Shown: piece after piece, positions 16,896 to 26,204 of the stretch | Numbering within the stretch: position 1 is the first letter of the stretch | Layout of the letters: each line of letters starts with the position of its first letter | DNA from: Deinococcus radiotolerans | GTDB lineage: Bacteria; Deinococcota; Deinococci; Deinococcales; Deinococcaceae | Length of the DNA stretch: 64,000 nt | Direction of reading: 5' to 3' | NCBI RefSeq assembly: GCF_014647435.1 | Contig: NZ_BMPE01000009.1 | Location: forward strand, 75,473 to 139,472 | The notes under the pieces: model-generated | Told to the model about the DNA's origin: nothing | The model's input: only the letters and a program-made list of their open reading frames with translations | The model's database searches: none | Made by a program: the position numbers and the translations under genes

Positions 16896-17338
16896 CCACC
16901 TCGCGCGCCACAGCCTGGTCTGGTGGCCCGCTGCTGGTGTGAGCGGCTCTGGATTCTTCGGCGTTCGGACCTCAGCGCACCCTGAGCGTGCTGAATGTGT
17001 GGCGTGGTGCGGCCGGTAGGAGCGCAGGCGGGTCAGGAGGGTAGCAGCCCCGCCAGACCGCCGCGTTCACGCACCAGGTGCCGGGCCTGTTCACCGCGCC
17101 CGCGCCCCACCTTGAGGCCGTGCAGGTCCGGCAGCAGTTCCTCAGGGATCAGCTGCGCCATCAGACTGTCATCCAGCGGGCTGTGGGGCAGGTTCTTGGC
17201 CTGCGCTCGGACCTGAGTTGTCTGAAGGCGCAGCTGAAGTGCCCCCTCTGAGCCCTCCGGGAGCCCCGGTCGTGCGTGGGCAGCGGGGCAGGACCCTCGG
17301 CACACCGGACGACGGGGGGCCCCTGCGCCTTCTGTGGT
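16896..17338. other. Convergent intergenic region between lacI-type regulator and araA
   Basis: Some 440 bases between two genes that point at each other. A minus-strand frame at 17033-17305 (90 codons) has a protein-like C-terminal part (SPLDDSLMAQLIPEELLPDL and on) but no ribosome site and no recognisable family. It could be the remnant of a lost gene. No clear intrinsic terminator with a T run was found. Confidence 0.35.
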
Positions 17339-18847
17339 TCAGGCGCGCAGGCCCTGGCCCAGCACGTAGTACAGGTCATTGAACCGCAGGTCCTGCCGGA
17401 AGTCCCGCAGCGTCGTGCGGCCGTCGATGACCGCGCATTCCACGCAGGCGATGGCGGCGAAGTCCTCGATGTGCTCGGCGGTCACGGCGTAGCTGTACCC
17501 GGTGTGGTGCGCGCCGCCCGCGTAGATCCACGCGGCGCACGCGGTCTTGAAGTCCGGCTGGCATTCCCACACGGTTCGCGCGACCGGCAACCTGGGCAGT
17601 TCGGGATGCTCGACCGCTTCGACCTCGTTGACAATCAGCCGGAAGCGGCTGCCCAGGTCGACCAGGGACACGTTGATGGCGCGGCCCGTGTGCGCGTCGA
17701 ACACGAGGCGCGCCGGGTCTTCTTTGCCGCCGATGCCCAGCGGGTGCACCTCGATGCGGGGCCGGTGGGCGGCAATGCTGGGGCAGATTTCGAGCATGTG
17801 CGAGCCGAGCACCTGATGCTGGCCGGGCGCGAGGTGGTAGGTGTAGTCCTCCATGAAGGACGTGCCGCCCGGGAGGCCGTGCGCCATGACCTTCATCGCG
17901 CGGACCAGCGCGGCCGTCTTCCAGTCGCCCTCACCGCCGAAGCCGTACCCGTCGGCCATGAGGCGTTGCGTGGCCAGGCCCGGCAGCTGGCGCAGCCCGT
18001 GCAGGTCCTCAAAGGTGTCGGTGAAGCCCTTGAAGCCGCCCTCGCTCAGGAACGCCCGCAGGCCCAGCTCGATGCGGGCCGCTTCGCGCAGTGAGCCCGC
18101 GCGGGCGCCATCGGGGCGCAGGTCAGCGGGCACGTCATATTCATCCTGGTAGGTGGCCAGCAGGTCCGAGAGGTCCTGGTCGCGCACGGCGTTCACGCGC
18201 TGGACGAGGTCACCGACGGCGTAGGTGTTCACCTCGAAGCCGAAGCGCAGCTCGGCGCTGACCTTGTCGCCTTCGGTGACGGCGACAAAGCGCATGTTGT
18301 CGCCAAAGCGGGCAAATTTTGCACCCTGAAGGTCGTGCCAGGCCCACGCGGCGCGCGCCCACACGCCCAGCCGGGCCTGCACCTCGGGGTCCTGCCAGTG
18401 CCCGACGACGACCTTGCGCTCCAGGCGCATGCGGGTGTGCAGGAAGCCAGCCTCGCGGTCGCCGTGGGCGGCCTGGTTGAGGTTCATGAAGCCCATGTCG
18501 ATGTCGTTCCAGGGCAGGTCGCGGTTGAACTGCGTGTGCAGGTGGCAGAAGGGTTTGCGCAGGTGGCTGAGCCCGCCAATCCACATCTTCGCGGGGGAGA
18601 AGGTGTGCATCCAGAGGATCAGGCCCGCACACGCCGGGTCGCGGTCCGCTTCCAGGCAGAGTGACCGGATCTCGTCCGGGGTGGTCATGACGCCCTTGAA
18701 GGCCACGGGGAGGGGCAGGTCGCTGCTGGCGTCCAGCACCTGGGCGACCTGGCGGGCGTTGTGGTCGACCTGCGCGAGGGTGTCGGGGCCGTACAGGTGC
18801 TGTGAGCCGCAGACGAACCAGAGGTGGGGGTGGGTGAGGTGCTGCAT
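17339..18847 (-). CDS. araA: L-arabinose isomerase
   Basis: A 502-residue enzyme converting L-arabinose to L-ribulose. The N-terminus [11 protein letters not shown] and the internal blocks [37 protein letters not shown] and FMEDYTYHL are classic AraA sequences, including metal-binding Glu and His residues. Length matches the family. Last gene of the arabinose operon, 12 bases after araD, with AAAGGA ahead of the ATG. Acts in the cytosol as the first catabolic step. Confidence 0.97.
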   Translation of the reverse strand: MQHLTHPHLWFVCGSQHLYGPDTLAQVDHNARQVAQVLDASSDLPLPVAFKGVMTTPDEIRSLCLEADRDPACAGLILWMHTFSPAKMWIGGLSHLRKPFCHLHTQFNRDLPWNDIDMGFMNLNQAAHGDREAGFLHTRMRLERKVVVGHWQDPEVQARLGVWARAAWAWHDLQGAKFARFGDNMRFVAVTEGDKVSAELRFGFEVNTYAVGDLVQRVNAVRDQDLSDLLATYQDEYDVPADLRPDGARAGSLREAARIELGLRAFLSEGGFKGFTDTFEDLHGLRQLPGLATQRLMADGYGFGGEGDWKTAALVRAMKVMAHGLPGGTSFMEDYTYHLAPGQHQVLGSHMLEICPSIAAHRPRIEVHPLGIGGKEDPARLVFDAHTGRAINVSLVDLGSRFRLIVNEVEAVEHPELPRLPVARTVWECQPDFKTACAAWIYAGGAHHTGYSYAVTAEHIEDFAAIACVECAVIDGRTTLRDFRQDLRFNDLYYVLGQGLRA

Positions 18848-18859
18848 GGTGGGGTCCTT

Positions 18860-19507
18860 TCAGCGCTGGCCGTACACGGTGGTGTACCGGTCGTAGAGGC
18901 GGTTGATGTCGGCGGGGCTCAGCGGCTGGGGCTGGCCAAGCTGGTGGGCCAGGTAGGCGGTGCGGGCGACGTCCTCGGCCATCACGGCGGCCTTCAGGGC
19001 GGCGCGGGGCGTGGGGCCGATGGTGAAGACCCCGTGGTTTTGCAGGATGATCGCGGGGCTGCGGTGCCCGGCGAGGACCCGCACGACTTCCGCGCCGATC
19101 TCCTCCCCGCCGATCAGGGCGAAGCCGCCGCAGGGGATCGGGCCGCCGAACTCGTCGGCCATGGCGGTCAGGATGCAGGGGATCTCGCGGGCGTTGGCGG
19201 CCCAGGCGGTCGCGTAGGGGCTGTGCGTGTGCACGACGCCGCCCACGTGCGGCAGGTGCCGGTAGATGTACGCGTGCGTGGCGGCGTCCGAGGAGGGACT
19301 GAGGCGGCCCTCGGTGCGCTGGCCGTGCAGGTCGGTGCGGACCATGGACTCCGGCGTGAGATCCTCGAAGGTGACGCCGCTGGGCTTGATCAGGAGGCCC
19401 TCCCCGTCGCGGGCGCTGATGTTCCCGCTCGTCCACGTCACCAGGCCCTGCCGGGGCAGTTCGAGGTGCAGGGCGGTGAGTTCGGCGCGCAGATCGGCGC
19501 CGCTCAT
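18860..19507 (-). CDS. araD: L-ribulose-5-phosphate 4-epimerase
   Basis: A 215-residue class-II aldolase-fold enzyme that turns L-ribulose 5-phosphate into D-xylulose 5-phosphate. Marks are TWTSGNISAR (phosphate binding), the metal-binding THSPYATAW and ILQNHGVFTIG histidines, and a normal length. Its ATG overlaps the araB stop (ATGA) and follows GGAGG, so the kinase and epimerase are translationally coupled. Related aldolases act on fuculose phosphate, but araA and araB on both sides settle the substrate. Confidence 0.94.
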   Translation of the reverse strand: MSGADLRAELTALHLELPRQGLVTWTSGNISARDGEGLLIKPSGVTFEDLTPESMVRTDLHGQRTEGRLSPSSDAATHAYIYRHLPHVGGVVHTHSPYATAWAANAREIPCILTAMADEFGGPIPCGGFALIGGEEIGAEVVRVLAGHRSPAIILQNHGVFTIGPTPRAALKAAVMAEDVARTAYLAHQLGQPQPLSPADINRLYDRYTTVYGQR

Positions 19508-21189
19508 GCGGGCACCTCCAGCCGCGCGGCCGGCTGGGGCTGGGCGAGCGCCTCGTCCCGCAGGCGCTTGAGGGTGATCATGGTGGGGTGCGTGCGGCCA
19601 AACAGGTCGTGCACGGTACGGTACTCGGCGTACAGGCGGGTGTAGCGGCGGTGCCGTTCCGGGTCCGGCTGGTAGGCGTGGCGGCGCACCTGGCTCATGT
19701 GCGCCGCGGCCGCGTGGATGTCCGGGTAGGTGCCGGCGGCCACCGCGGCGTGCATGGCGCTGCCCAGGGCGGGCGCCTCGCTGCTGGCCGCGACGCTGAT
19801 GGGCCGGCCCAGCACGTCCGCGTACAGTTGCATCAGGGTGGCGTTCCTGATGAGGCCGCCGGCGGCCGTGAAGTCACGCACGGGCACGCCGGCGGCTTCA
19901 AAGGTGTCGATGATCAGGCGCGTGCCGAACGCGGTGGCCTCAATCAGGGCGCGGTAGAGGTCCTCCGGGCGGGTGGCGAGGGTCAGGCCCAGGATCAGGC
20001 CGCTCAGGTCGGCGTTCACGAGCACCGAGCGGTTGCCGCTCAGCCAGTCCAGCGCCAGCAGGCCGTGCGCGCCGACCGGCTGGTCCTGCCCGAGGTCGGT
20101 GAGCAGTTCGTGCAGCGTCTGCCCGCGTTCCTCGGCCAGGTCGTGGTAGCGGGGCGGCACGGCGTGCGCCACGAACCACGCGAAGATGTCACCCACGCCG
20201 CTCTGCCCCGCCTCGTACCCGTACGCGCCGGGCGTGATGCCGCCCTCGACGACGCCGCACATGCCGGGCACGTTCACGAGCACGTCACTGTTCATCACGT
20301 GGCAGGTGGACGTGCCCATGATCGCCACGAGCTCCCCGTCGCCGGTGGCGCCCACGGCGGGCGCCGTGACGTGCGCATCGACGTTCCCGACCGCCACGGC
20401 AATCCCGGGCCGCAGGCCGGTGCGCCGCGCAGCGTCCTCAGTCAGGCCACCGGCCAGCGCGCCCAGCGGATGCAGCTCAGCGGCGAACTTGTCAGCTACC
20501 TCCGCGAAGGCCGGGTTCAGCGCCGCGAAGAATTCACGCGTGGGGTACGCGCCGCCCTGGTAGATGGCCTTATACCCGGCGGTGCAGACGTTGCGCCGCT
20601 CGGCGCCGCACAGCTGCCACACGATCCAGTCGGCCGCCTCGATGAAGCGCTCGGCGGCGTGGTACACCTCGGGCGCCTCCTCGAGCAGTTGGAGGGCCTT
20701 GGCGACGGCCCACTCGCTGGAGATCTTCCCGCCGTAGCGGGCCAGCCACGGCTCGCCCCGCGCCGCGGCGGCGGCATTGATGCGGTCCGCCTGTGGCTGC
20801 GCGGCGTGATGCTTCCAGAGCTTGACGTACGCGTGCGGTTCGGCCGCGTAGCGCGGCAGGAAGCACAGAGGCGTGCCGCTGGCCGTGGTGGGCAGGACCG
20901 TGCAGGCGGTGAAGTCAATCCCGATGCCCACCACGTCGTCCGGGTGAACGCCGCTGCCCCGCAGCAGGGCCGGCACGGTGACGTCCAGCACGTCCAGGTA
21001 GTCCTGCGGGTGCTGCAGCGCCCACTCGGGCGGCAGGGGCCGCGCCAGGCCGGGCAGGTGATCGGTGATCACGGCGTGCAGGTAGGGGTGGGCGGCGCTG
21101 GCGATCTGGGCGCCGTCGCGGGTGCGGACCAGCACCGCCCGGCCGGACAGCGTGCCGTAGTCCACGCCGATGGTGTACGTGTCGTTCAT
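19504..21189 (-). CDS. araB: L-ribulokinase
   Basis: A 561-residue FGGY-family sugar kinase that phosphorylates L-ribulose at O5. It begins YTIGVDYGTLSGRAVLV, the AraB version of the phosphate-binding motif, and carries GIGIDFTACTVLPT, the carbohydrate-recognition stretch, GTSTCHVMNS and a C-terminal FTAAGGLIRN ATP-binding block. Length is normal for AraB. A good AAGGAG precedes the ATG. It follows the transporter genes by 83 bases in the same operon. Confidence 0.96.
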   Translation of the reverse strand: MNDTYTIGVDYGTLSGRAVLVRTRDGAQIASAAHPYLHAVITDHLPGLARPLPPEWALQHPQDYLDVLDVTVPALLRGSGVHPDDVVGIGIDFTACTVLPTTASGTPLCFLPRYAAEPHAYVKLWKHHAAQPQADRINAAAAARGEPWLARYGGKISSEWAVAKALQLLEEAPEVYHAAERFIEAADWIVWQLCGAERRNVCTAGYKAIYQGGAYPTREFFAALNPAFAEVADKFAAELHPLGALAGGLTEDAARRTGLRPGIAVAVGNVDAHVTAPAVGATGDGELVAIMGTSTCHVMNSDVLVNVPGMCGVVEGGITPGAYGYEAGQSGVGDIFAWFVAHAVPPRYHDLAEERGQTLHELLTDLGQDQPVGAHGLLALDWLSGNRSVLVNADLSGLILGLTLATRPEDLYRALIEATAFGTRLIIDTFEAAGVPVRDFTAAGGLIRNATLMQLYADVLGRPISVAASSEAPALGSAMHAAVAAGTYPDIHAAAAHMSQVRRHAYQPDPERHRRYTRLYAEYRTVHDLFGRTHPTMITLKRLRDEALAQPQPAARLEVPA

Positions 21190-21272
21190 GGCCTTGCTCC
21201 TTGAGTATGGGGGCGTGACGGGCCGGCCGGGGCGGGCAGACGCCCGCGCCGGAGGAGGTCACGGAAGAGGGT

Positions 21273-22256
21273 CTAGGGGCGCCCGGCCCGCGTGCGGTTG
21301 GATTGCCAGATGACCACGAGCAGCAGGAACACGCCGCGGATCACGTTCTGCCAGAACACGTCGATGGAGATGACGCCCTTACCGTTTTCGAAGTTCAGCA
21401 CGTTGAAGATCAGGCCCAGCAGGATCACGCCGGTCATGCTGCCCGCCAGTGACCCGCGCCCGCCAGTGAGGAGCGTGCCGCCCACCACGACGCCCGCGAT
21501 GGCGGTCAGTTCCCACCCGACGCCCTCGACCGGCTGGCCCGCGCCGAACTGCGACGCGAGAATCACGCCCGCCAAGCCGGCCAGCAGCCCGGAGATCACG
21601 TACACGCCCAGCTTCACGCGGTCGACGTTGAAGCCCATCAGGCGCGAGGCGTCCTCGTTGTCCCCGATGCTCAGGGCCGAGCGGCCGAAGCGGGTGAAGC
21701 GCAGCAGCACCGAGCCGGCGCCCAGGACGACCAGGGTCAGGATGAGAGGGATGGGCACGCCCAGCAGGTCGCCCTGCCCCAGGCGGGTGAACGCGCCGGC
21801 CTGATCGACGGACACGGCATTCTGGCCGGAGAGCAGCTGCGCCGCGCCGCGCGCCGCCAGGAAGGTGCCCAGCGTCGCCACGAACGGCTCGACGCGCAGG
21901 CGCGTGATCACCAGCCCGTTGATCCATCCTGCCGCGGCGCCGGCCAGGGCGCCCGCGAGCAGACCCGCGAGCAGCCCGTGCGGGCTGGCCAGCGCCGCGA
22001 CGACGCTGGCCATGGCCGCGACGCTGCCCACCGAGAGGTCAATGCCACCCGTGACGATCACGAAGGTCATGCCGATGGCGATCAGCATGAACATGGCGTT
22101 GTACCGGAAGAAACTGCTGACGTTATAGGCGCTCAGGAAGCCGTCGTACCGGAAGGCCGCGAACAGGACGAGCGCCACCAGGGCGATCAGGGCCCCGTGG
22201 CCGAACAAGGGCCGGGCCAGGCTGAGGAGCGTTCTGGACGGATGCGTGACGGCCAT
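21273..22256 (-). CDS. Sugar ABC transporter permease 2 (YjfF/AraZ-like)
   Basis: A 327-residue integral membrane protein of the BPD_transp_2 (ribose/galactofuranose) family with about nine to ten helices. The family signature VIVTGGIDLSVGSVAAM is near residues 65-80 and VVVGGTLLTGGRGSLAGSMTGV near 250. The ATG at 22256 is chosen because the longer reading upstream lies over the neighbouring permease gene in another frame. It starts two bases after the stop of the first permease. With two permeases, one double ATPase and one binding protein, the transporter has the YtfQRT-YjfF layout, also reported for the arabinose transporter AraUVWZ of Shewanella. Confidence 0.9.
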   Translation of the reverse strand: MAVTHPSRTLLSLARPLFGHGALIALVALVLFAAFRYDGFLSAYNVSSFFRYNAMFMLIAIGMTFVIVTGGIDLSVGSVAAMASVVAALASPHGLLAGLLAGALAGAAAGWINGLVITRLRVEPFVATLGTFLAARGAAQLLSGQNAVSVDQAGAFTRLGQGDLLGVPIPLILTLVVLGAGSVLLRFTRFGRSALSIGDNEDASRLMGFNVDRVKLGVYVISGLLAGLAGVILASQFGAGQPVEGVGWELTAIAGVVVGGTLLTGGRGSLAGSMTGVILLGLIFNVLNFENGKGVISIDVFWQNVIRGVFLLLVVIWQSNRTRAGRP

Positions 22257-22258
22257 AC

Positions 22259-23233
22259 TCAGCTCCTCCTGCGGGCCTGCAGGGCCACCGCGCCGACGAT
22301 AATGGCTGCCTTGACGATCAGTGCGGCGGCGTCCGGCACGCCCTTGACGAGCAGCGTGTAGCGCAGCAGCTGAATGAACAGCGCCCCGATGAGCGTGCCG
22401 ACCAGCGAGACCTTCCCGCCACTGAGCGCCGTGCCGCCCACCGCGACGGCCGCAATGGCGTCGAGTTCCATGTTCTGCCCGACCAGGTTCGCGTCCGACG
22501 AGTTGTTCACGGCGATGGTGATCAGGCCCGCCAGGCCGGCCAGCATGCCGCTGAGGGTGTACACGAGCACCTTCGTGCGCGTGACGGGCACCCCGGCGAG
22601 CCGCGCCGCTTCCGGGTTGCCGCCCACGGCGATGACGTACCGGCCGAACAGCGTGGCGCGCAGCGCCCATATGGCGGCGGCCACGATGACCAGCATCAGG
22701 ACCACCTGAATGTTGAGGCCGAATACCACGCTGCTGCCCAGGAACTTGAAGCGCGCGTCCGGGAAGTTGATCAGCTGACCGCCGCTGATCACCTGCGCGA
22801 TGCCCCGCCCGGCGATGAACAACACCAGCGTCGCAATGATCGGCTGAATCCGGAAGCGCGTGACCAGCAGGCCATTGAACGCGCCGCACAGTCCGGCCGC
22901 GAGGACCGGCAGGATCACCGCCAGCGGAATGCCGATACCCGCAGGCAGGCCGCTCTGCAGGAACAGCAGCGGCGCCAGGGCGCCACTGATCGCCATGATG
23001 GACCCCACGGACAGGTCGATGCCGCCCGTGGCGATCACGTACGTCATGCCCACCGCCACGATCAGGATGGTCGCGGTCTGGGTCATGTTGATGTTCAGGG
23101 CGGTGAGTGTCAGGAAGTTCGGCGTGGTCAGCGCATTCAGGGCGATCAGCGCGAGCAGGGCCAGCAGGGCGCTGTACTGGGTGAGCAGCAGGGCGGGGCG
23201 CGGCGCGGGCGGCCGGGCGTCAACGGCGGTCAT
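22259..23233 (-). CDS. Sugar ABC transporter permease 1 (YtfT/AraW-like)
   Basis: A 324-residue permease, paralogous to the next gene, with the family signature YVIATGGIDLSVGSIMAI and the block VAVGGTALSGGKVSLVGTLIGA. The ATG at 23233 follows GGAGGA and overlaps the end of the ATPase gene by 14 bases. It should form a heterodimer with the second permease in the cytoplasmic membrane. Family members import pentoses or hexofuranoses; the operon context points to L-arabinose, possibly the furanose form. Confidence 0.9.
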   Translation of the reverse strand: MTAVDARPPAPRPALLLTQYSALLALLALIALNALTTPNFLTLTALNINMTQTATILIVAVGMTYVIATGGIDLSVGSIMAISGALAPLLFLQSGLPAGIGIPLAVILPVLAAGLCGAFNGLLVTRFRIQPIIATLVLFIAGRGIAQVISGGQLINFPDARFKFLGSSVVFGLNIQVVLMLVIVAAAIWALRATLFGRYVIAVGGNPEAARLAGVPVTRTKVLVYTLSGMLAGLAGLITIAVNNSSDANLVGQNMELDAIAAVAVGGTALSGGKVSLVGTLIGALFIQLLRYTLLVKGVPDAAALIVKAAIIVGAVALQARRRS

Positions 23234-24764
23234 GGTGTCCTCCGGCAGGTGCGGCAAGTGCGTCCCCCTGGGCCATGGCGTGCAGGAGGCGCTCCTCGCT
23301 CAGGTCGTCTTCGTTCAGGGTGGCGACCGCGCGGCCGTCGCGCAGCACGGTGACGCGGTGGCAGCCCTCGATGAGTTCCTCCAGGTCCGAGGAGATCATC
23401 AGGACGCTCAGGCCGTCCTCGGCCAGTTCACTGATCAGCCCCTGAATCTCGGCCTTGGCGCCCACGTCAATGCCGCGGGTGGGTTCATCGAGGATCAGCA
23501 GGTCCGGTTTCAGGCACAGCCAGCGGGCCAGCAGGACTTTCTGCTGGTTGCCGCCGGACAGTTCCCGGATGGGCTGGTCGAGGCTGGCGCAGCGGACGTT
23601 CAGGCGCCGCGCGAAGGTCTCCACGACGCGCTGCTGCGCCGCGCGGTCCACGACGCCCGCGCGGGTCAGGCGCGGCAGCAGCGCCAGCGTCAGGTTCTCC
23701 CGCACGGACCAGTCCGGGATGATGCCGTCGTGCTTGCGGTCCTCACCGCAGAACGCCACGCCCGCGGCGATGGCGTCGCCCGGCGCGCGCCACTGGGCCG
23801 GCTGGTCCTTGAAGCGCACCGTGCCCGAGAGGGCGGGTTCAGCGCCGAACAGCGCGCGCACGGTCTCCGTGCGGCCGGAGCCCAGCAGGCCCGCCAGGCC
23901 GACCACTTCCTTGCGGCGCACCTGCACGCCCACGTCCTGGAGGCGTGGCGCGCGGCGCAGCGCCTGAGCGTCGAGCAGGACAGCATCCTCGTGCTGGTGA
24001 CGGGTGAAGCCCGTCTGACCCTGCGTGGTCACGTCCTGCAGGTTCCGGCCGAGCATGCTGGAAACCAGTTGCATCTTCGTGAGGTTCAGGGGCCCCTCGT
24101 ACACGGTCTGCCCGTCCCGGAGGACGGTGATGTCACTGCACGCGCGGTACAGCTCATCCAGACGGTGCGACACGAGGATCGCCGAGACGCCGCTGGCGCT
24201 CAGCTGCGCCACCACCTGGAACAGGGTGTCCACCTCGCGCTCGTCCAGCGAGGACGTGGGTTCGTCCATCACGACCAGCTGGGCGTTCAGCGCCAGGGCG
24301 CGTGCAATGGCGACCATCTGCTGGACGGCGAGGCTGTACTCGGCCAGGGGCCGGGTCACGTCAATGTCGACGCCAATGCGCGCCAGCTGCTCTCGCGCCT
24401 GCGCGTTCATGGCCTTCCAGTCGATCAGGCCGAACCGGCGAGGCTCGTGCCCCAGCAGGACGTTCTCCGCGACCGTCTGGAGGCGCACCAGGTTCACTTC
24501 CTGGTAGATCGTCGCGATGCCCGCCAGTTGCGACTGCTTCGGGGACGTGAAATCGACCGCCCGCCCGGCGAACTGGACAGTACCGCTGTCCCTGCGGTAG
24601 GCGCCGGTCAGCACCTTGAGCAGGGTGGATTTCCCGGCGCCGTTCTGCCCGATCAGGGCGTGGACCGCGCCGCGCCGCACGTGGAGGTGTGCGCCGCGCA
24701 GGGCGCTCACGCCGCCGAACGCCTTGTGAATGCCGGTCATGTGGAGCAGGACATCGTCAGTCAT
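23220..24764 (-). CDS. Sugar ABC transporter ATPase with two ABC domains (YtfR/AraV-like)
   Basis: A 514-residue fused double ATPase of the RbsA/AraG/YtfR type. The first domain has Walker A GQNGAGKSTLLKVL, signature LAEYSLAVQQMVAIARAL and Walker B LVVMDEPTSSLD. The second has a degenerate Walker A-like GLLGSGRTETVRALFG, signature ELSGGNQQKVLLARWL and LLILDEPTRGIDVGAK. This asymmetry is normal for the family. It energises the two permeases encoded just downstream and overlaps the first of them. Confidence 0.95.
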   Translation of the reverse strand: MTDDVLLHMTGIHKAFGGVSALRGAHLHVRRGAVHALIGQNGAGKSTLLKVLTGAYRRDSGTVQFAGRAVDFTSPKQSQLAGIATIYQEVNLVRLQTVAENVLLGHEPRRFGLIDWKAMNAQAREQLARIGVDIDVTRPLAEYSLAVQQMVAIARALALNAQLVVMDEPTSSLDEREVDTLFQVVAQLSASGVSAILVSHRLDELYRACSDITVLRDGQTVYEGPLNLTKMQLVSSMLGRNLQDVTTQGQTGFTRHQHEDAVLLDAQALRRAPRLQDVGVQVRRKEVVGLAGLLGSGRTETVRALFGAEPALSGTVRFKDQPAQWRAPGDAIAAGVAFCGEDRKHDGIIPDWSVRENLTLALLPRLTRAGVVDRAAQQRVVETFARRLNVRCASLDQPIRELSGGNQQKVLLARWLCLKPDLLILDEPTRGIDVGAKAEIQGLISELAEDGLSVLMISSDLEELIEGCHRVTVLRDGRAVATLNEDDLSEERLLHAMAQGDALAAPAGGHHDRR

Positions 24765-24777
24765 GATTCCTCGGTGG

Positions 24778-24825
24778 AGCGGGGCCCGGGTTGGGCGCGG
24801 TCAAGCGTCCCGCCTGGGCCCCGCT
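24778..24825 (-). terminator. Intercistronic hairpin after the binding-protein gene
   Basis: AGCGGGGCCC (24778-24787) pairs perfectly with GGGCCCCGCT (24816-24825), extending to 12 of 13 bases, with a loop of about 28 bases. It lies between the sugar-binding protein gene and the ATPase gene. No T run follows. Such hairpins commonly attenuate read-through or protect the 3' end of the binding-protein message so that the binding protein is made in excess. Confidence 0.55.
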
Positions 24826-24875
24826 GGGGTTGCGGCTTCAGGGCCGCGTGCCGGATCTGGGCGCGCCGCGTGCGC

Positions 24876-25844
24876 TCAGAAGGCGGAGTTCAGCATCTGC
24901 TTGGCGTTCATGCTGTCGAAGAAACGGTCGTCGTTCACGAGTCTCGCCGCGATCTTTTTCCCCGCGGCGTAATCCATGAGCGTCTGGAAGGCCTTCACGC
25001 CAAAGCGGGGGTTGCATTCGACCGTCGCGCCGAGCTTGCCCGCGATAATTGCTTCCAGGGCAGATTTCTGCCCGTCGATGCTGACCAGGGTGATGTCTTT
25101 GCCGGGCTTGCGGCCCGCCGTTTCCAGTGCGGTGATCGCGCCGAGGGCCATCTCGTCGTTGTGGGCGTACACGGCGGTCGCTTCGGGGTGCGCCTGAATG
25201 AGGGCCTCCATGACCTTGCGTCCCTCGTCGCGCGTGAAGTTCCCCGTCTGGGACGCCACGATCTGAATGCCCGGGTACTTCTTGATGTAATCCGCGAAGC
25301 CGCGCTGCCGGTCAATGGCGGGGGAGGAGCCCGTGGACCCCTGAAGCTCGATGATCTTGGCGTTGCCTTTGGTCTGCTTGACGAGCCACTCGGCGGCGCG
25401 GCGGCCCTCGGCGTAGAAGTCCGAGCCGATGAACGCCACGAAGTCCCGGCCGGGCTTGGCGACCGTCTCGTCCACTTTGCGGTCGATGACGAACAGGGGA
25501 ATGCCCGCGCGTTTGGCTTCCAGCACGATCGGCGTGAGCGGCTTTTCCTCGCGGGGCGTCAGGAAGATGGCGTCGACCCGCTGCGCGATGCAGGAGCGCA
25601 CGTCGGCGACCTGTTTGGCGGCGCTGCCGTTGGCGTTCGTGAAGATCAGGGTCCAGCCGAGGCGTTTGGCTTCGTCCTGCATGGATTTGGTCTGCGCGAG
25701 GCGCCAGGGGTTGTCCATTTCCGACTGGTTGAAGCACACGCGGTATTTCGGCTTGACTGCGAGTTTCGGCAGGCTGCCCCCCTGGGCAAGGGCGAGGGTG
25801 AGGGTGGCGGCAACAGCGGACAGCAGGACACTCTGAATCTTCAT
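24876..25844 (-). CDS. Sugar ABC transporter periplasmic binding protein (YtfQ/AraU-like)
   Basis: A 322-residue binding protein with a signal peptide (MKIQSVLLSAVAATLTLALA, cleaved before QGG). The mature protein has the YtfQ pattern YRVCFNQSEMDNPWRLAQTK, RSCIAQRVDAIFLTPREE and YAHNDEMALGAITALE. YtfQ of E. coli binds galactofuranose; the araBDA genes downstream suggest L-arabinose here. The ATG at 25844 has GGAGG nine bases upstream and is preceded by the operator-bearing promoter. First gene of the arabinose operon. Confidence 0.9.
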   Translation of the reverse strand: MKIQSVLLSAVAATLTLALAQGGSLPKLAVKPKYRVCFNQSEMDNPWRLAQTKSMQDEAKRLGWTLIFTNANGSAAKQVADVRSCIAQRVDAIFLTPREEKPLTPIVLEAKRAGIPLFVIDRKVDETVAKPGRDFVAFIGSDFYAEGRRAAEWLVKQTKGNAKIIELQGSTGSSPAIDRQRGFADYIKKYPGIQIVASQTGNFTRDEGRKVMEALIQAHPEATAVYAHNDEMALGAITALETAGRKPGKDITLVSIDGQKSALEAIIAGKLGATVECNPRFGVKAFQTLMDYAAGKKIAARLVNDDRFFDSMNAKQMLNSAF

Positions 25845-25966
25845 ATGGGCCTCCGAACGTGTGGCGGTGACGCGCTGGCCGGGCAGAGGAACACGCTGCC
25901 GGAACGCCCGGAATCGGGCGCCGCTGCGGTGAGACTGCTGACCCAAACGGTCACTGAGTTGTTCAA

Positions 25967-26008
25967 TGTGAACGATCACAGAGTAAGCTGACACCCCTTA
26001 CTTGTCAA
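25967..26008 (-). promoter_or_regulatory. LacI-controlled promoter of the arabinose operon
   Basis: On the minus strand a consensus -35 TTGACA (26008-26003), a 17-base spacer and a -10 TACTCT (25985-25980) are followed by the operator TGTGATCGTTCACA (25980-25967), sharing the last T of the -10. This is the same sequence and the same geometry as at the regulator's own promoter. The transcript leader to the ATG at 25844 is about 115-130 bases. Confidence 0.75.
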
Positions 26009-26204
26009 CGACATGACCAGTCGAAGAGTCCTGGGACACCCCCCTCTCTGGCTCGGCTGATTCTTCTCCACGTCCTCTAAATCGCCAATTCTTCCGTTTA
26101 CTTTGAGATTTCGGGCAGAGAGTCAACGCTGGCGCTACACCGGCTGCCCTCCTGTTGTCAACCGCTGTGCGCGAGATCAACCCATTCGCGTCGCGTTCAG
26201 ATGT

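Noticed and set aside
22860..25991. Plus-strand open frame of 1043 codons across the arabinose transporter genes
   Set aside because: It lies opposite three clear transporter genes with intact motifs. Long antisense frames are expected at this GC bias; the translation has no recognisable domain.
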